From NCBI RefSeq assembly GCF_018603435.1, contig NZ_CP075682.1, positions 1 to 64,000 of the forward strand: 64,000 nt of DNA, given 5' to 3'. This document shows positions 63,382-64,000 of the stretch, piece by piece. The notes under the pieces were generated by a model that was not told where the DNA came from, searched no databases, and saw only the letters and a list, made by a program, of their open reading frames with translations. This stretch comes from Chryseobacterium sp. ZHDP1. GTDB taxonomy: Bacteria; Bacteroidota; Bacteroidia; Flavobacteriales; Weeksellaceae. The position numbers and the translations under genes are program-made. The stretch's first letter is position 1; each line of letters begins with the position of its first letter.

Positions 63382-64000
63382 ATGATACACGACCAACGCG
63401 CAGAAAAATTCAGGCAGATCGTGGAAAATAAGTTCCAGATCTACAATTCATTGTTTATGAGCCTGCCTTATGATAAAATGACGAATATCGGGATGCTGCT
63501 TCCGTTTCTTTGTGAAGAAAGCAAAATCGGCTACGAAGCCGGAAAAACGCCTGAAGAAATCGTTGAAGAATTCTTTAAAAATCATACCGATCTGCAGACT
63601 GAAGAACAGAAAACAGAACTTCTTTTCAAAATAATCCAATATATTGAAAGACAGGTGGTTTTGTTTGATAGTATTGAAGATGCTGCATTTCCGAACCTGC
63701 ATTCCGAAAGTGATAACGGAACGGTAACCAATATGTACGAACGTTCGCTTCAGGATCATAAATTGGAAAAAGTGCGTGAAAAACTGAAAGATTTTGCCAT
63801 TAAAATCGTATTTACGGCGCATCCGACACAGTTTTACCCGAATTCCGTGCAGAGAATCCTTCACGATCTCAGAAATGCCATTACAACCGATTCTATCACG
63901 AATATCGATATGCTTTTGCAGCAGTTGGGAAAAACACCGTTCGTTAATAAAGAAAAACCGACTCCTATTGATGAAGCGTTGAGCATCATTTATTATCTGA
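63382..64000 (+). CDS. ppc: Phosphoenolpyruvate carboxylase, N-terminal part (runs off the window)
   Basis: Ppc carboxylates PEP to oxaloacetate, feeding the TCA cycle. From the ATG at 63382 the frame is open to the window end (206 codons). The product includes the family signature FTAHPTQFYPNSVQRI with the catalytic His at 147, where most members read TAHPTE; Gln here fits the bacteroidete form but should be compared. PF-LCEESKIGYEAGK and the DDI-like helices match the N-terminal domain. The rest of the roughly 850-residue gene lies beyond 64000. Confidence 0.92.
   Translation, partial: MIHDQRAEKFRQIVENKFQIYNSLFMSLPYDKMTNIGMLLPFLCEESKIGYEAGKTPEEIVEEFFKNHTDLQTEEQKTELLFKIIQYIERQVVLFDSIEDAAFPNLHSESDNGTVTNMYERSLQDHKLEKVREKLKDFAIKIVFTAHPTQFYPNSVQRILHDLRNAITTDSITNIDMLLQQLGKTPFVNKEKPTPIDEALSIIYYL

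Overview
The window looks like the start of a flavobacterial chromosome, most likely Chryseobacterium or a close Weeksellaceae relative. It is AT-rich, opens on the dnaA start codon, and uses promoters of the Bacteroidetes type (TTG, 17-23 nt, TAnnTTTG). It also carries SusC/SusD outer-membrane systems, lipoproteins of flavobacterial style, class II ketol-acid reductoisomerase, and many short palindromic intergenic repeats of the kind common in this genus. The genus is inferred from protein style and repeats, not from a search. No rRNA or tRNA gene, CRISPR array, intact insertion sequence or prophage was seen.

Layout. 1-5.3 kb: dnaA, a low-molecular-weight tyrosine phosphatase, a tetrapyrrole-methylase-type SAM methyltransferase, DUF2891 and DUF962 proteins, and a broken GxxExxY gene. 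5.3-10.4 kb: an AraC regulator followed by a TolC, HlyD and 14-TM MFS tripartite efflux pump. 11-14 kb: a small methyltransferase and metG, with duplicated repeats between. 14.3-26.8 kb: a starch or maltodextrin utilisation locus (susC, susD, susE, GH97 alpha-glucosidase, DoxX protein, small lipoprotein, GH13 amylase, SnoaL-like protein, MFS sugar transporter). 27.2-35.4 kb: the branched-chain amino acid operon ilvE-D-B-N-C-A, preceded by a promoter, a 23-residue Ile/Val/Leu-rich leader peptide and a terminator, which together look like a translation-coupled attenuator. 35.5-37 kb: pirin and an NADPH-FMN reductase. 37-43.9 kb: purM, purN, purH, purD and guaA, with a small promoter-ORF-terminator unit in front of purM. 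44-50.8 kb: small unknown proteins, a GNAT-nitrilase fusion, an orphan Cys-rich bacteriocin-like peptide (46635-46784), a tandem repeat array, an AarF/UbiB kinase and a flavin amine oxidase. 50.8-55 kb: two mirror-image modules, each an HxlR regulator divergent from oxidoreductase or stress genes. 55-63.3 kb: a DEAD-box-family helicase, two paralogous lipocalin-like lipoproteins, an SGNH hydrolase, an iron-dependent alcohol dehydrogenase and four unknown envelope proteins. The window ends inside ppc.

How the genes work together. The sus locus supports a full path: SusD/SusE capture, SusC import, GH13 and GH97 cleavage in the periplasm, and MFS uptake of the sugar. The ilv operon covers threonine deamination through to the final transamination. 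The pur/guaA genes cover late purine steps and GMP formation. The strongest leads for new biology are the ilv leader, the small unit before purM, the orphan bacteriocin-like peptide, and a family of inverted-repeat elements in which a base change in one arm is matched by the compensating change in the other.
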